A DNA stretch of 42,819 bases from Planctomycetota bacterium (GTDB taxonomy: Bacteria; Planctomycetota; UBA8108; UBA1146; JAJFFE01): the NCBI GenBank assembly GCA_021776775.1, contig JAJFFE010000202.1:1-42819 (forward strand). Reading direction: 5' to 3'. The translations under genes were made by a program, and so were the position numbers. Under the pieces are notes generated by a model. It was not told the DNA's origin and made no database searches. It worked only from the letters and a program-made list of their open reading frames with translations. Of this stretch, positions 22,601-32,481 are shown one piece after another. How positions within the stretch are numbered: the stretch's first letter is position 1; each line of letters begins with the position of its first letter.

Positions 22601-24979
22601 ATGGACGAAGCGGCCATTGCTATCGAGTTTCTCGCGCGATTCCTCGCCGACGAAGAAGAGGGACGGGTCCTCCCGTTGCGGGAGTATTTGGATCGTTACC
22701 GCGGTCACGAAGACATTGTCGCCGAGGAATACCTGCGACTCACGGGGCAACTGACGGAGGAAGTTCCTCCAGAAGAACACACCGACGGCAGTCGCTACGC
22801 GCTCTCCACGATTCTCGGCACCGGCGGGATGGGACGCGTCTACCTTGCGCACGATCGAGAGCTCGATCGGTCGGTCGCCCTCAAGAGTCCGCACGGCGAG
22901 CTCGCCGCCTTCGAGAGTCAGCACGCCCTGCTCTTCGCCGAAGCGAGAATGACGGCGAGACTGCAGCATCCAGCGTTGCCTCCCGTGCACGATCTTGGCG
23001 TCGACACCAAGGGCAGGCCCTACTACGTCATGCGACGCCTCGACGGTGAGAACCTCTACGATGTGCTGGCCCGGCGCCGACACCCGGACGCGCTGCCGCT
23101 CCCCCGCTTGCTCGCCATCTTTCAGCAGGCGAGTCTCGCGGTCGCGTTTGCACATTCGCGTCAGGTGCTGCATCTCGACTTGAAGCCGTCGAACATCATG
23201 CTCGGTTCGTTCGGCGAATTGGTCGTGGTCGATTGGGGATTGGCTCGCGACGTCGACGGCGACGCCGACCCGCGGATCGGAGGAACACCAGGCTACATGT
23301 CACCGGAACAGATCGAAGGCGGGACGCTGACTCCGGCGGCCGATCTCTTCGCCCTCGGTTCGATCCTCTACGAGATAGTGACCGAGACGAGAGCGTTTCC
23401 GGGAACGACGAGTGACCTGGTTCTGGAGAGGACCCGCCGCGGAGTCTTCGATTGCGATCAAAGTGCCTTTCAGCGCGCCCCGACCGAACTCCGCGCCTTG
23501 ATCACCCGCTGCTTGGCCGTCGACCCTCGCGGCCGGCCCGAGAGTGCAAGCGAGGTGAGTGAGATCGTGCAGCGCCACCTCGAGGGACGTCGAGATGACG
23601 ACGCGCGGCGACAGGAAGCTGACCGTGCCCTCGCCCAGGCGGTCGACCTGCTGCATCTCCGCGACTCCAACCGGGAACGGGTGACAGAGTTGTCCGGGCG
23701 CCTCGCGGACGAGGCGTTGGCGGCGTGGGCGCCGATCAGCGAAAAGAGGGAGCGGTGGGCTTGCGAGGACGAGCAGGAGCAATCACGACGCGCCGCGGAA
23801 ACATCACACCGCGCCGCAATCGAGCGCTTGACCTCGGCACTGCACCAAGATCCACGACACGAACGAGCACGCGAAACGCTGGCGCACTTGTTCCGCGACG
23901 AGATACTCGACGCCGAGCGCACCGGTCACACCTTTGCGGAACGGTATTACGTGGAGCAGCTTCGTGCCCTGCGCTGGCGAGAACAAGACGACTTGTTGAA
24001 CGACACGTCCGATCTTGAAGTCGTTACGACTCCGCATGTCGATCAGTTCGTTCTTCAACGGCTGGATACAGATCATGTCCTCGAGCGCGCCCACTCGAAG
24101 CGTGTCGTCGGGACAAACGAACGCACGACGCTCCCGCTCGGCACTTATCGGATCAGCATCGACCTTCCGGGGTACAGCCCGGTTGTTGCTCCCGTTCGCC
24201 TCCGTCGTGGATCCGACACCCGCTGGACTGTGCAGCTGCACACGCACGAGAGTCTCGGTGATCGATACATTGTGATCCCGGGCGACACGTTCATCAGCGG
24301 AGGAGATCCCGATGCAATTGGCAGTCTGAGCCTGAGCGACGTCCAGCTCGACGCGTTCGCTATGGCGTCGTTCCCGGTGACATTCGCAGAGTACGGCCAA
24401 TTCCTCCGCGAGCAACCGACCGACGGGGCCGAACGTCATGCGCCGAGACTGGGACCGGGTTCGCAGCTGCAGTTCTATCGCCGAGATCAGGGCTATACCA
24501 TGAACCCACGCCGAGGCTCTCTCGACCACGGGCGATGGCCGGTGTTTGGAGTGAGCTGGCACGATGCGGTCGCGTACGCGCTTTGGAAATCGGAGTGCGA
24601 CGGACGAACTTACTCGCTACCGAGTGGTCACGAGTGGGAAAAGGCGGCGCGAGGCGTCGACGGCCGGCACTTCCCTTGGGGCAATCGCTTCGACGCCGGT
24701 TTGTGCAAGTGCTCCCTGAGTACCCGCACCAAGGCTCAACCGGAACCCGTCGGATCGTATCGGTACGATCGATCTCCCTACGGCGTGCGAGACTTGGCCG
24801 GAGGAATCCAAGAGTGGTGCCGCGACTGGCACAATGAGGCGGAAGGGAAACGGCTCATTAAAGGAGGCAGCTGGAACCACGGCGAAGGTCCGGCCCGCGC
24901 CGCGACGCGAACCGGACTGTCCCCCGACACCGTCCTTCCCATCGTTGGCTTTCGGTTGGTCCAGCGCCTCGAACCGTAG
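22601..24979 (+). CDS. Serine/threonine protein kinase with C-terminal SUMF1/FGE-like domain
   Basis: A 792-residue Hanks-type kinase. In order: leader (LREYLDRYRGHEDIVAEEYL), kinase domain with GTGGMG loop (73-78), VALK lysine (K95), HLDLKPSN catalytic loop (191-198), VVDWG in place of DFG (D211), and GTPGYMSPEQ activation segment (228-237); then a helical Arg/Glu-rich region, a PEGA-like beta domain (TLPLGTYRISIDLPGYSP) and a SUMF1-type domain from about nt 24270 (LPSGHEWEKAARGVDGR, IKGGSWNH, VGFRLV). In this family, SUMF1 domains on kinases are not proven to make formylglycine and may bind ligands. There is no membrane helix. The ATG at 22601 is chosen over 22538 because of the -10 box and the alignment with the paralogue. 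Confidence 0.9.
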   Translation: MDEAAIAIEFLARFLADEEEGRVLPLREYLDRYRGHEDIVAEEYLRLTGQLTEEVPPEEHTDGSRYALSTILGTGGMGRVYLAHDRELDRSVALKSPHGELAAFESQHALLFAEARMTARLQHPALPPVHDLGVDTKGRPYYVMRRLDGENLYDVLARRRHPDALPLPRLLAIFQQASLAVAFAHSRQVLHLDLKPSNIMLGSFGELVVVDWGLARDVDGDADPRIGGTPGYMSPEQIEGGTLTPAADLFALGSILYEIVTETRAFPGTTSDLVLERTRRGVFDCDQSAFQRAPTELRALITRCLAVDPRGRPESASEVSEIVQRHLEGRRDDDARRQEADRALAQAVDLLHLRDSNRERVTELSGRLADEALAAWAPISEKRERWACEDEQEQSRRAAETSHRAAIERLTSALHQDPRHERARETLAHLFRDEILDAERTGHTFAERYYVEQLRALRWREQDDLLNDTSDLEVVTTPHVDQFVLQRLDTDHVLERAHSKRVVGTNERTTLPLGTYRISIDLPGYSPVVAPVRLRRGSDTRWTVQLHTHESLGDRYIVIPGDTFISGGDPDAIGSLSLSDVQLDAFAMASFPVTFAEYGQFLREQPTDGAERHAPRLGPGSQLQFYRRDQGYTMNPRRGSLDHGRWPVFGVSWHDAVAYALWKSECDGRTYSLPSGHEWEKAARGVDGRHFPWGNRFDAGLCKCSLSTRTKAQPEPVGSYRYDRSPYGVRDLAGGIQEWCRDWHNEAEGKRLIKGGSWNHGEGPARAATRTGLSPDTVLPIVGFRLVQRLEP

Positions 24980-24988
24980 TCGCAACAA

Positions 24989-27900
24989 CTACGGGCAAGC
25001 TCCCGTACTGATCGCGCACCCGAGTCCATCGATAGTCGGGTCCTCGCCGCACCCGGCGAACGGTGGCGGCAACACAGCTGAACCACCGAAGAGAACGTTG
25101 AGAATCTCGATCGCGTCGCCGATATCGAGCGCACCGTCGTCGTTCGCATCGCAGCTGTCCGAACAGGACGGCGGAGGTCCGCCCGGTGTGAACAAGAATG
25201 ACAACAGTGCAATCGCGTCTGCGATGTTGAAGCCACCATCGCCATTGCAATCGCCACGTTCGAAGGTTGGGGAACTGCTCTCGGAACAAATCGACAGTTC
25301 CCACTCCTCGAGTGACCCACTGTTGCCAGCCGCGGCATCGATAAGGGTCAACGTCCACACTCCACTGATGGGATCGCCGTCGAACGACGCCAAGGCGTTG
25401 CCGACGCTCGGGCCGCGCGTCCCGAAACCGTCGTTGAAGGTGCCGTCCGTCGTGTCGTCGATCACCCGATCGACACGGGTTTGGTTCCCCCCCTCACCAG
25501 CGTAAATTTGCACCTGAGTTCCCGCCGGGGATGTGAGAAAAGCCTCGAGTTCCCCCACGAACTCGTGGTCGATGCGAAGCGTGACGTCGAGATCGCCAAC
25601 GGTGCCCGGCACGCCGACCACCGTCAGGAAACTTGCCACGCCGACCGGAGTGCCGTCGGGAATCGGCTGTGCGGGCTGATCACCCACCCGCGTGGCGAAA
25701 CCAACGAAGTCGTGACAGTTGCGCCCATCGACGTTCGGCAGATCGGATACAGCGGAGTACATGGTCAACTGGCCACCGGCGAAGGCGACGAGCAGTGCCG
25801 CCCCGCCAGTCGTGGGATGGACGCCCCACGCGATTGCCACGATGGGGTCGCCAAGTCCTCGAAGGGTCGTCAACACCCCGTTGCCCGACAGGTCGAAGGA
25901 GCTGACGTTGTCGATTTGCCCGGGAGTACCGTGAGCGAGCTCGAGATGTCCGGCGGGTTGTTGAAACCGTGCGTCGAGCCCGACGATCTCATCGCCGAGC
26001 GCGTCGACCTGCTGCCCTGTGAACGCGCCCGTCGCCGGATCGTGCGACGACGCGACTTGATTCAACTCGTCGAGGGCCCACAGAGTCGTACCGTCGAAGC
26101 CGAGCGAGCCGACGACACCACCGAGTGGGAGATCGATCAGTCCCAACAGGATCGCTCCCAATCCGAGCGGGTCCGTTTGGTACAAGAGCCCGTCGATCAC
26201 CCAATACAAGCCCGACGGATTCGTGGTCACGCCTTGCACGACGCCGGCTGCCGGTGGACCGACCGAACCGATGGGTAACGTCAAATCGAGTGGATCGTAC
26301 ACCTGTAGTTCGCCGGAAGCGTCGAACACGAGCACCAACCCGTCCGGGCTGATCGCTACATCGACGACCGGCGGCAGCGCGCCGCCGACTTGGAGAGCGT
26401 TGCCGGGATGAAGTGGTTCTCGGTTAACAATGACCGCGGATGGAACAGAGCTTCCGGTGAACTGAAATCCCCGGACAGTCACGACCGAACGCCCCTCGGG
26501 AAGAAACACTGTGACCGTGCTGACTTGTCCCGCGACTACCGACCCCACCGAGCCTTCGAGTTGACCGTTGACGTCGACCTGAAGAGAATCGAAGTCACTC
26601 GGGTTGGTCCACTCGACTTCGAACAGCCCACCTCCGACAGCGGTGACCGTCAACTCTTCGACCGCGTCGAGCCCGACCGCGGGTTCGACGAACGCCTTTC
26701 CGTAGCCCGCGTCCGACGCACCGCTGATGTTCATTCCTCGGATCCGGATCGAGTGGAGCCCCGCGAGCAGCCCGAACTCTACCTGCGACACGCTGCTTGC
26801 GGGTACGTCGAACGGGGGTTGGTCGTCGATGGTGAGTTCGATCGAGTCGTACGGATTGGGGCTTGGGTTCTGCCAACTCCACGTCACCGTCGAGCCGATC
26901 ACTGACGCAGTGATATCGCTAACAGATTCCAGTACTCCCACATTGGTCAAAGTTCCATCGCCAAGGGCGCGATACGGTCCGCGGAAACCGTCGACTTCGA
27001 TGAGTCTATAGTCGCCAGCCTCGATACTGATCGTTTGCTGAAGCTGGGACGCTTCGTCCAACACGCTAGGGACGCCGTCGGTGACCACGCCATACGTCGT
27101 TGCGAGCGGGGAACCTCCGGTGACCTCGATCACCGTGTCGGAGACCTCGAGCACCCGCCACGGAAAGAACCCCTCGGGATCCATGGTTGTGATCGAATCG
27201 ATGTCCGCGTCGACGTCCGGGGAGCCCGCCGAAAAGAAGCGCGACCAAAGCCCAGCCGCCTCGCACCGGATATGGATCGGCGGAACATCGTGACCCAGAC
27301 CGTTCGGCAAGAATTGAAAGATGTCCGCCGCGGCGTGACCGTACGTCAGTAGTGCCGCGCTATCACGAGTGACGGAGTACCAGCCGATCGTCCCGGTCCC
27401 TGTGGGTAGACCCCAGCCGCCGAGATTCAGAGAGAGTGCGTCGAGATTGTCGTTGGCGGCGTCTAGTCCGAGGAAACTTGCAGTTCGCCAACGCGAGATC
27501 ACGCCGGTCGTGCTGAGTTGCAAGATGTCGGCCGGGGAGATGGACGCCCCGCTGGCCACCGACGCGTGCGACGCAAACGTATCGATCGAGAAGTAGATGT
27601 CATACTCCGCGCGATGCTTGTTCAGATCGAACCCGGAGACATTGGACACCGACGGCGCCACCCCCTTCGGTCGACCGTACGTCCCGGTCAGCCCCAGTGA
27701 CTTTGGCCGTTCGTCGATTCCCTGAGGGGGTACTGGCGAATCGCTGTTGTCGTCGAACACTTTGCGGTGGGTGCTTACGATTCGCGTCAGAACTTGTCGA
27801 TCCTTGATCTGAAAGAAGTCAGATTCCGCTTCGGAAGTGGGCTCGTACCACAAAGGAGTCTTGGCCACCGCGCGACTCGCACCTGCGGACGTCAGGGATA

Positions 27901-28216
27901 TTCCGAAGACGTGATAGGTGTGGTTGTTCATTCCGCCGATGTCGTGCCCATAGCTGAAGGCGTCAACGCGCACGCTCCAGCCCAACGCGTTGAGGGCGTC
28001 GGCTAGCCTGGTCGAGGCGACTACCGCTGAGATCTGCGTGCTCTCAGCACTGAAGATTGTGTTGGGATCTTCCGCAGACAACTCTGGGTTGTTGGCGAAG
28101 GCAGTCTCGTCGAGCACGAACGAATAGTACTGTTCCGCGACGAGCGTCGACGGTCGCGCGAGAGTCACGATCACGGCGAGACACGCGGAGCCGAGAACGG
28201 ATGAAACGAACTGCAT
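24989..28216 (-). CDS. Large exported protein with P-domain and dockerin-like C-terminal tail
   Basis: About 1075 residues starting at ATG 28216, which has AAAGG upstream and opens on a signal peptide (MQFVSSVLGSACLAVIVTLA); GTG 28240 is an alternative. The N-terminal 350 residues match nothing I recognise. Two beta-sandwich repeats follow (TVTWSWQNPSP..., fibronectin-like), then a propeller-like stretch with phrases such as VAISPDGLVLVFDASG. Next is a proprotein-convertase P-domain (about nt 25270-25670; DLDVTLRIDHEFVGELEAFL, GVWTLTLIDAAAGNSG). The end is an 85-residue tail starting RGDCNGDGGFNIADAIALL with a second DANDDGALDIGDAIEIL repeat and Cys pairs. P-domains usually accompany proteases, but no catalytic triad was seen. 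Likely secreted or surface-attached. Confidence 0.82.
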   Translation of the reverse strand: MQFVSSVLGSACLAVIVTLARPSTLVAEQYYSFVLDETAFANNPELSAEDPNTIFSAESTQISAVVASTRLADALNALGWSVRVDAFSYGHDIGGMNNHTYHVFGISLTSAGASRAVAKTPLWYEPTSEAESDFFQIKDRQVLTRIVSTHRKVFDDNSDSPVPPQGIDERPKSLGLTGTYGRPKGVAPSVSNVSGFDLNKHRAEYDIYFSIDTFASHASVASGASISPADILQLSTTGVISRWRTASFLGLDAANDNLDALSLNLGGWGLPTGTGTIGWYSVTRDSAALLTYGHAAADIFQFLPNGLGHDVPPIHIRCEAAGLWSRFFSAGSPDVDADIDSITTMDPEGFFPWRVLEVSDTVIEVTGGSPLATTYGVVTDGVPSVLDEASQLQQTISIEAGDYRLIEVDGFRGPYRALGDGTLTNVGVLESVSDITASVIGSTVTWSWQNPSPNPYDSIELTIDDQPPFDVPASSVSQVEFGLLAGLHSIRIRGMNISGASDAGYGKAFVEPAVGLDAVEELTVTAVGGGLFEVEWTNPSDFDSLQVDVNGQLEGSVGSVVAGQVSTVTVFLPEGRSVVTVRGFQFTGSSVPSAVIVNREPLHPGNALQVGGALPPVVDVAISPDGLVLVFDASGELQVYDPLDLTLPIGSVGPPAAGVVQGVTTNPSGLYWVIDGLLYQTDPLGLGAILLGLIDLPLGGVVGSLGFDGTTLWALDELNQVASSHDPATGAFTGQQVDALGDEIVGLDARFQQPAGHLELAHGTPGQIDNVSSFDLSGNGVLTTLRGLGDPIVAIAWGVHPTTGGAALLVAFAGGQLTMYSAVSDLPNVDGRNCHDFVGFATRVGDQPAQPIPDGTPVGVASFLTVVGVPGTVGDLDVTLRIDHEFVGELEAFLTSPAGTQVQIYAGEGGNQTRVDRVIDDTTDGTFNDGFGTRGPSVGNALASFDGDPISGVWTLTLIDAAAGNSGSLEEWELSICSESSSPTFERGDCNGDGGFNIADAIALLSFLFTPGGPPPSCSDSCDANDDGALDIGDAIEILNVLFGGSAVLPPPFAGCGEDPTIDGLGCAISTGACP

Positions 28217-28452
28217 CGCAACCGACCTTTCTGGGAGCACTATTACCCCCTTGTCGTTGCGGCGACGTTTCGGACAAGAATATTCGCAAAGATGACAGCC
28301 GCACGAGCGAGGAGAGCCACCCCACCTTACCGTTCGCGGATTCCACCCGAAAGCGCGCGCCCCGCCCGCGGCGGTAGCACCGCCCTCGAAAACGGGTTAT
28401 GGTTCCGCCCGCGGAGAAAAAATTCGTCACACTCGAGATCCCGGAGTTCCTG

Positions 28453-30648
28453 ATGGCCGCCCAATCGACCTGCACGCCCCGTCGGTCAACGTCCGGAAGT
28501 ACGAAGCGCATTCGCTCTTCCCGCTCCAGCCGCTGGAGAGCGATTCTCTTGATCCTCGTTCACGTGGCGATCGCGATTCACCTCGCGCACTGGTGGACGG
28601 CCGGGGAGACCCTTTCTCCGGTAGAGCCGTCCGAATCGATGGAGACGCTGAGGACCGGGGTCATCAACGCCGGATTTGTATTCTTCGCGCTCATGATCGC
28701 TAGCACGTTGGTCGTGGGGCGGTTCTTCTGCGGGTGGGCGTGCCACATGGTCGCCCTGCAAGATCTCTGCGGCTGGATGCTCAAGCGCGTCGGCGTGCGC
28801 CCCAAGGTCTTCCGAACGCGGACCCTGATCGCGGTCCCGTTCTTGGTCAGTTTTTATATGTTCGCGTATCCGTCACTCTACGCCTGGATCAACGGCTGGG
28901 TAGAGTCGTGGGCCCCAACTTTCCACGCCGCGTGGGGACAGGCGCCGACCATTACCGAATGGCAGCTGCACCTGACCAAGGTAGATTTTTGGGAGACGTT
29001 TCCGGGGCCGGTCATCGGAATTGTGACCATCCTCGTGGCTAGTTTCGGCGTGGTGTATTTTCTCGGCGCTAAAGGCTTCTGCACCTACGGCTGTCCCTAC
29101 GGAGCGGTGTTCGCGGTCTCGGATCGATTCTCGCCGGGCAAGATTGTGGCGAACCTCGACGCGTGCCATCAATGCGGACATTGCACCGCGACCTGCACCT
29201 CAAACGTCGCCGTCCACAAAGAGATCCAAGTCTACGGAAAAGTCGTCGATCGCGGCTGTATGAAGTGTCTCGATTGTGTGAGTGTTTGTCCCAACGGAGC
29301 GCTCTCGTTCGGGTTCACGAAGCCCCAGGTGATCACCAAGAAACGAGAAGGAAAGAAAGCGCCGCAGAAACGGTACGACGTCAGCGCGTTCGGTGAGTTG
29401 GCTCTGTGGGTCACCGCGTTGCTCCTGTTCTTCTCGATGCGAGGCGCGTACGGGTTCTTTCCCCTGCTGCTCGCTCTGGGGTTGGCTGCAATTTTTACCT
29501 TCGTCTTCTGGAAAGCGTGGCACCTGTTGAGGGCTCGCCACGTGACGTTCCACGGTACGCCGCTCAAGACCGGCGGGCGACTGCGACGAAAAGGAGTGCT
29601 CTGGATCGGGGTTTCCGTCGTCGCTCTAGCCGTGACCGTGCACACGTACTGGATTCAGTTCGAACACTTCCGGGCACGTGACCTGTCGAGGGAAATCGGG
29701 CTCGAGGTCAGCTTGGGAACTCCTGAGGAAGAACTCGCGGAGTTGGTGTCCCGGACCCGTCGCCACTATGAATCGGTTCGTGGATTCTGGCGCGGCGGTT
29801 TCGGCCTCTTGCACAACCCACAAGTCGATCTCGAACTCGCGTGGCTCGCCCTACGGTCGGGCGATCGGGCCGCAGCGACGGCCGCGCTCGACGCCGCGGA
29901 GCCAGCGGTCCGAGGTCGAGAAGGCGAGATATTGCAACTCGCGCGGCTGCACGGACGACTCGGTAACCTCCAAAACGCGGAGATGATTCTGCGCGATGCG
30001 TGGCGGAAGAACCCAACGTACTTGCAGGTTCTGGCCGAACTGAGAACGTTGCTCGTCTCGTCCCGACGTGTCCCGGCAGCCCGTGTGTTGTACGAGGAGC
30101 ATCTCGCCGAGCACCCGGATGACTTCGCCACGCGACTCGACTACGCGATGCAGGTGTTGACCCAACAACAAATCAGCGACCCGACCAAGCTCGAGGCCGC
30201 TCAAGCCGAACTCAAGGCGGAGTTGGTACGTGCCGAACAGGACCTGGTCGCGGAGATCGAGCGACACCCTACCCGGACACACTTGCGGGCCAGTTTGGCC
30301 AACCTGATTCATGTGCGGCAGAACCGGTACGACGAAGCGAAGGAGCAGTTCCAACTCGCGCTAGAGGTGCGTCCCGATGCGCCCGACCTGCACAACGACT
30401 ACGCCGTTAGCCTCATCCTGGCCGGGGAGCCCGATGCCGCTATCGTCGAGTTGGAGAAGTACGCAGAGCTGGCCCCTCGTAATCCGGAGCCGGCTGAGCG
30501 ACTCGCACAGTTGCACGAGCAACTCGGCAAGAGTGAGGGCGCTGAACGCTGGCGAGCGGAAGCCGTAGAACGGCGCGAGGCCAGCCGCGCCCTCTGGAAC
30601 GGCTCACGAGGTATGCGCTGGGCGCAGTGGTTTGTCGATCGACAGTAG
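28453..30648 (+). CDS. NapH/CcoG-like membrane polyferredoxin fused to TPR repeats
   Basis: A 731-residue membrane iron-sulfur protein. Membrane helices alternate with redox motifs: RFFCGWACHM after the second helix, GFCTYGCPYG after the fourth, then two ferredoxin clusters CHQCGHCTATCTSNV and CMKCLDCVSVCPNGA. This matches NapH, CcoG/RdxA and related electron carriers. Two more helices follow, and from about nt 29700 the protein is helical with TPR repeats (QLARLHGRLGNLQNAEMILR, EAKEQFQLALEVRPDAPDLH, AIVELEKYAELAPRNPEPAE). ATG 28453 is preferred over ATG 28399 because CGGAG lies six bases upstream. No nap, cco or nos genes adjoin it, so its redox partner is unknown. It converges on the aminotransferase gene with 21 bases between stops. 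Confidence 0.88.
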   Translation: MAAQSTCTPRRSTSGSTKRIRSSRSSRWRAILLILVHVAIAIHLAHWWTAGETLSPVEPSESMETLRTGVINAGFVFFALMIASTLVVGRFFCGWACHMVALQDLCGWMLKRVGVRPKVFRTRTLIAVPFLVSFYMFAYPSLYAWINGWVESWAPTFHAAWGQAPTITEWQLHLTKVDFWETFPGPVIGIVTILVASFGVVYFLGAKGFCTYGCPYGAVFAVSDRFSPGKIVANLDACHQCGHCTATCTSNVAVHKEIQVYGKVVDRGCMKCLDCVSVCPNGALSFGFTKPQVITKKREGKKAPQKRYDVSAFGELALWVTALLLFFSMRGAYGFFPLLLALGLAAIFTFVFWKAWHLLRARHVTFHGTPLKTGGRLRRKGVLWIGVSVVALAVTVHTYWIQFEHFRARDLSREIGLEVSLGTPEEELAELVSRTRRHYESVRGFWRGGFGLLHNPQVDLELAWLALRSGDRAAATAALDAAEPAVRGREGEILQLARLHGRLGNLQNAEMILRDAWRKNPTYLQVLAELRTLLVSSRRVPAARVLYEEHLAEHPDDFATRLDYAMQVLTQQQISDPTKLEAAQAELKAELVRAEQDLVAEIERHPTRTHLRASLANLIHVRQNRYDEAKEQFQLALEVRPDAPDLHNDYAVSLILAGEPDAAIVELEKYAELAPRNPEPAERLAQLHEQLGKSEGAERWRAEAVERREASRALWNGSRGMRWAQWFVDRQ

Positions 30649-30669
30649 TCCGACGCGTAAGAACGAAAC

Positions 30670-32157
30670 CTAAACCGCGGCCTGATCCCCCACCAGCGCC
30701 GAGCCCACCAACGCCGCTCGCGTGGCGTTGACGATGAGATCGATCTCGTCACTGGTGATGGCGAAGTGAGGGGTATAGCGCAACGAGTTCTCTCCGCCGT
30801 GAATCACACTGACGCCGAGCATGCGCATCGACTCCTCAACACTGCCGGCCCCGTACGCCTTGAACCCGTCAGCGAGTTCGCAGCTGAACAGGAGGCCGGT
30901 ACCTTGAACTCCAGTGATCGCACCGCCGAGTTCCTGGCCGAGGGCGCCTAGTTTGTCGAGGAACTCCTGCCCCTTCTCGCGGATGTTTGCGCGAATCTCG
31001 GGGGTCACCGCCTCGAGGACCGCGAGGGCAACGTCCATGGCGCGTGGGTTCGTGGTCATCGTGTTCCCGAAGATGCCCTTGCGATAGAGCCGCGCCGCGC
31101 GCTCCGTCAACGCGACCACGGACAACGGGTATTGACCGGCGTTGAGCGCTTTTGAGTAGGTCTCGAAGTCGGGCGCTTCGACCCCTTCGAATCCAGGGTA
31201 ATCAACGATCGAGAGACAGCCGTGTGTTCTCAATCCCGCCTGGATCGAGTCGACAAGGAACAGGCTGCCGTGCTCTTTGGTCAAGGTGCGTGCGACATCG
31301 TAGAACTCGCGAGTCACGGAGAGACCCGGGTTGCCCTCGCCCATGACCGGTTCCATGAAGAACGCTTCGAGGAACACCCCTTCGCGGTCGGCGCGGTCGT
31401 ACGCTTCCCGAAGCCCTTCGACGTCATTCGGCGCGACGGTCCAGAGTGAGACTCCGGAAAAACTAGCCAGATATTTCTCGTAAACAGGTCGCGAGGAGTC
31501 CGAGAATCGCGCTGGTCGATCTGTTCGCCCGTGGAAACCTCCGACGAGCGCAAGTTTGCGGACGGTCTTCCCGGCGTGGATTCCGCCGCGCTCGGTCATG
31601 TGCCGCGCGTTCACATCTGAAATTCGGGCGCACACCGACACCGATTCCGAGCCGCTGTTCATGAAGATGAACTTTGCGAACGGACACTCTCCGCCGCCGA
31701 TGTCTGCACGTAGGGCTCGGGTCAAACGCAATTGGTTGAAGCTCGGAGTCATGACATTGGCCATGACTTGCTTACGATTCATCGCCTCGAGGACCGCCGC
31801 CGGTGCGTGCCCCAAACCGAGCATGCCGTATCCTCCGGAGTCGTGAACGACCGCCCCGCACGTCGTCACGATCCACGGGCCCCGAGCCGCGAGAGGAATG
31901 AACGGATTGATCGCGTCGTCCGCGTAGAAGTTGACCACGTCGCCTTGGATCGCGTCGATCTGCGCAACCTCGTCGAGTTGCAGGATGTCTTCGAACTCAG
32001 ATCCGAGCTGTTGGCGAGCGATGACCGCGTCATCAATGGCTTCGCCTAGCTTGGGGTCGAGCGCGAGGAATCGTCGCACGGTGTCGAGATCGAGGCCCGC
32101 GGTTTTGGCGGGACCGGAGGCTTGACGAAGCTCTTCGAGAGCGTGGATTGGATCCAT
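30670..32157 (-). CDS. Class III pyridoxal-phosphate-dependent aminotransferase
   Basis: A 495-residue fold-type I aminotransferase. Key blocks are FMNSGSESV for phosphate binding, GGFHGRTD, the Asp that holds the PLP ring nitrogen in LVDSIQAGLR (D303) and the PLP Lys in FETYSKALNAG (K336), then GNTMTTNP. The family includes ornithine, lysine and 4-aminobutyrate aminotransferases; the DSIQ variant of the usual DE(V/I)Q does not settle the substrate. The N-terminal 80 residues are longer than in most members. It stands alone on the minus strand, with a divergent upstream spacer. PLP need links it loosely to pdxST in this window, but this cofactor is general. Confidence 0.88.
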   Translation of the reverse strand: MDPIHALEELRQASGPAKTAGLDLDTVRRFLALDPKLGEAIDDAVIARQQLGSEFEDILQLDEVAQIDAIQGDVVNFYADDAINPFIPLAARGPWIVTTCGAVVHDSGGYGMLGLGHAPAAVLEAMNRKQVMANVMTPSFNQLRLTRALRADIGGGECPFAKFIFMNSGSESVSVCARISDVNARHMTERGGIHAGKTVRKLALVGGFHGRTDRPARFSDSSRPVYEKYLASFSGVSLWTVAPNDVEGLREAYDRADREGVFLEAFFMEPVMGEGNPGLSVTREFYDVARTLTKEHGSLFLVDSIQAGLRTHGCLSIVDYPGFEGVEAPDFETYSKALNAGQYPLSVVALTERAARLYRKGIFGNTMTTNPRAMDVALAVLEAVTPEIRANIREKGQEFLDKLGALGQELGGAITGVQGTGLLFSCELADGFKAYGAGSVEESMRMLGVSVIHGGENSLRYTPHFAITSDEIDLIVNATRAALVGSALVGDQAAV

Positions 32158-32481
32158 GGCTAAAAGTCTGTTCTCGTCGGAGTTGAGACTGAGCGGGTCG
32201 AAGCCGTCAGCCCGGGGGTTCGTGGTGCAACCGATATTCTAGTATAGAGCACCGGCGCGTGGTAGTCGGGCAGCTCGTCGCAAGGGATTGCGATAACTCA
32301 ACTTCCGGTTCACTGAGACGGCCAACCGCCAAGTGCGGTAGGATCGAACCCCTCGGTGTGAAATCAAACGATCAATCTCGGCCGGCGTACTCCTGCCGCT
32401 ACGGCTCCCATCAACCCGCCCAGTCCTTGGTTCGATCCAAGGCTCCCGCAACGGTAAAGCTTTCCCGGAAGGAACGCATAC
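32158..32481. other. Divergent intergenic spacer, aminotransferase / FG-GAP protein
   Basis: About 320 bases without a gene. TATACT (minus strand, 32246-32241) is a possible -10 for the aminotransferase but lacks a good -35. On the plus strand GGAAGGA lies nine bases before ATG 32482 as a ribosome site. No hairpin or repeat stood out. Confidence 0.5.

Noticed and set aside
22525..22617. Longer 5' ends of both divergent kinase genes that would overlap each other
   Set aside because: The extra residues do not align between paralogues, and a consensus -10 box lies in the overlap.
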